This document shows positions 63,174 through 64,000 of a stretch of 64,000 nt of DNA, one piece after another. This DNA comes from Paenibacillus eucommiae (lineage in GTDB: Bacteria; Bacillota; Bacilli; Paenibacillales; NBRC-103111): positions 124,001-188,000 of the forward strand of contig NZ_JAGGLB010000015.1 in NCBI RefSeq assembly GCF_017874215.1, given 5' to 3'. Within the stretch, counting starts at the first letter, position 1. Each line of letters begins with the position of its first letter. Made by a program: the position numbers and the translations under genes. Below the pieces are notes generated by a model. It worked only from the letters and a program-made list of their open reading frames with translations. It searched no databases and was not told where the DNA came from.

Positions 63174-64000
63174 TTATTTGCCATACCAGCGACTTAAGGA
63201 AACCTCCAGATGCTTGGACATTACATTTAATAAATGGATGACCCGGGCATATTCCATTCGGGTTGGCCCTATGATGCCTATCGTTCCTATTGGGCTTCCG
63301 CCTATAGAATAGGATGCGGTTATCAAGCTGCAATTCGCTATCGCTGCAATGCTGTTTTCTGCGCCGATTTTCACATCAACACCCTCTATAGAAGGGGCGA
63401 ACAGTTTCACTAGCGTAGGTGTTTCATCAAGAAGATCTAATATATTCTTGATTTTGTCTACATCCTTGAATTCCGGCTGAATTAACATGTTTGTCATGCC
63501 ACTAAGAAAAATCCGGTCTTTCTCGTCATTTTGCAGGACACTTTCCACGACGGAAACAAATTCTTCATACCCGCTGACATACTTGCTAAGCTCCACAGAA
63601 ATCTCATTGTACAGCTTGCTCTTGAACTGCAGCAGTGGTACATCCTTTAACCGGGCATTGAGAATATTGACAATTTTCTCGATTTCCGACATCGGTATTC
63701 CTTCGGGAATCGTCACTGTCTTATTTTCTACATGTCCTGTGTTAGTTACAATAATCGCCACTGCCGTCTTATCGTCCAGCGGAAGAATCTGCAGATGCTT
63801 AAGCGTCGTACTGAACACTTCCGGACCGAGAACAACAGACGTATAATTGGTAAGACTTGAAAGCATCCCTGCGACATGCTGGATGACTTCTTCCATCTCC
63901 TGAATTTTCTGGGCAAAAGACAGCTTCATCGTATCCAGCTCATGACCATCCAGCTGGCCCTGCTGAAGCAGATGATCGACATAATAGCGATACCCTTTAT
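63174..64000 (-). CDS. hrcA: Heat-inducible repressor HrcA, C-terminal part (5' end beyond window)
   Basis: The frame stays open to the right edge. It begins here with GYRYYVDHLLQQGQLDGHEL, the segment just after the HrcA winged helix (QKGYRYYVD is a family signature), and continues to a normal end at 63174 (VMSKHLEVSLSRWYGK). GIIGPTRMEYARVIHLLN near the end is the conserved HrcA C-terminus. HrcA represses through CIRCE (TTAGCACTC-N9-GAGTGCTAA), which would lie beyond the window; no CIRCE copy was found inside it. Confidence 0.95.
   Translation of the reverse strand, partial: KGYRYYVDHLLQQGQLDGHELDTMKLSFAQKIQEMEEVIQHVAGMLSSLTNYTSVVLGPEVFSTTLKHLQILPLDDKTAVAIIVTNTGHVENKTVTIPEGIPMSEIEKIVNILNARLKDVPLLQFKSKLYNEISVELSKYVSGYEEFVSVVESVLQNDEKDRIFLSGMTNMLIQPEFKDVDKIKNILDLLDETPTLVKLFAPSIEGVDVKIGAENSIAAIANCSLITASYSIGGSPIGTIGIIGPTRMEYARVIHLLNVMSKHLEVSLSRWYGK

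Overview
The window reads as a chromosomal core region of a Gram-positive endospore former of the Paenibacillus type. Support: the gene order around rpoD-dnaG, recO-yqzL-era-cdd-dgkA-ybeY-pgpH-phoH-yqfD-yqfC, yqeY-rpsU and hrcA-grpE-dnaK-dnaJ-prmA-rsmE-mtaB matches the Bacillus subtilis map, AGGAGG-type ribosome sites are strong, and the sporulation genes yqfC and yqfD are present. RNase P RNA, however, has the ancestral class A form instead of the Bacillus class B form. Almost every gene lies on the minus strand; the plus-strand exceptions are a subtilase, a TetR/SDR pair and a Na/Pi transporter. No prophage, CRISPR array or intact insertion sequence was seen.

Layout. 1-7.1 kb: a partial PNPOx-like gene, a frameshifted unknown gene, ylaH, typA, a membrane protein, a TerC protein, and the thiI/cysteine desulfurase pair for tRNA thiolation. 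7.1-8.65 kb: a 1.5 kb gene-free region packed with four different repeat types. 8.65-16.8 kb: transglycosylase, CNNM/CBS protein, small proteins, GH15 enzyme, ypuI, a secreted S8 protease and a saccharopine-dehydrogenase-like protein. 16.8-18.1 kb: another repeat-bearing gap, then rnpB. 18.2-24.7 kb: nif3-like, trmK (with a large Gln-rich insertion), membrane protein, rpoD, dnaG, DUF188. 24.9-35.4 kb: the recO-to-yqfC cluster, a third repeat-bearing gap, yqeY, rpsU and a HIT gene. 35.5-51.5 kb: accessory genes (rsgA, a ykkCD-type SMR pair with its TetR regulator, addBA, a TetR-SDR pair, an rRNA methyltransferase, Na/Pi transporter, deoC, Nudix). 51.6-64 kb: mtaB, rsmE, M50 protease, prmA, small proteins, a transposase-derived zinc-ribbon protein, then dnaJ, dnaK, grpE, a thermosome-like chaperonin and hrcA (cut by the right edge).

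Two observations stand out. First, an archaeal-type (group III) chaperonin gene sits inside the heat-shock operon between hrcA and grpE, so HrcA would probably control an Hsp60 of a non-GroEL family together with the Hsp70 system. Second, an intergenic element occurs three times (near 7.7, 17.2 and 33.8 kb), each copy with four hairpin-forming palindromes in the same order over 189-190 bp; I do not recognise it as a named family. Other points include a hexanucleotide repeat in trmK, a zinc-ribbon protein that kept the front of an IS1595-type transposase but lost its catalytic domain, and a 14-bp perfect intercistronic hairpin between dnaK and dnaJ.
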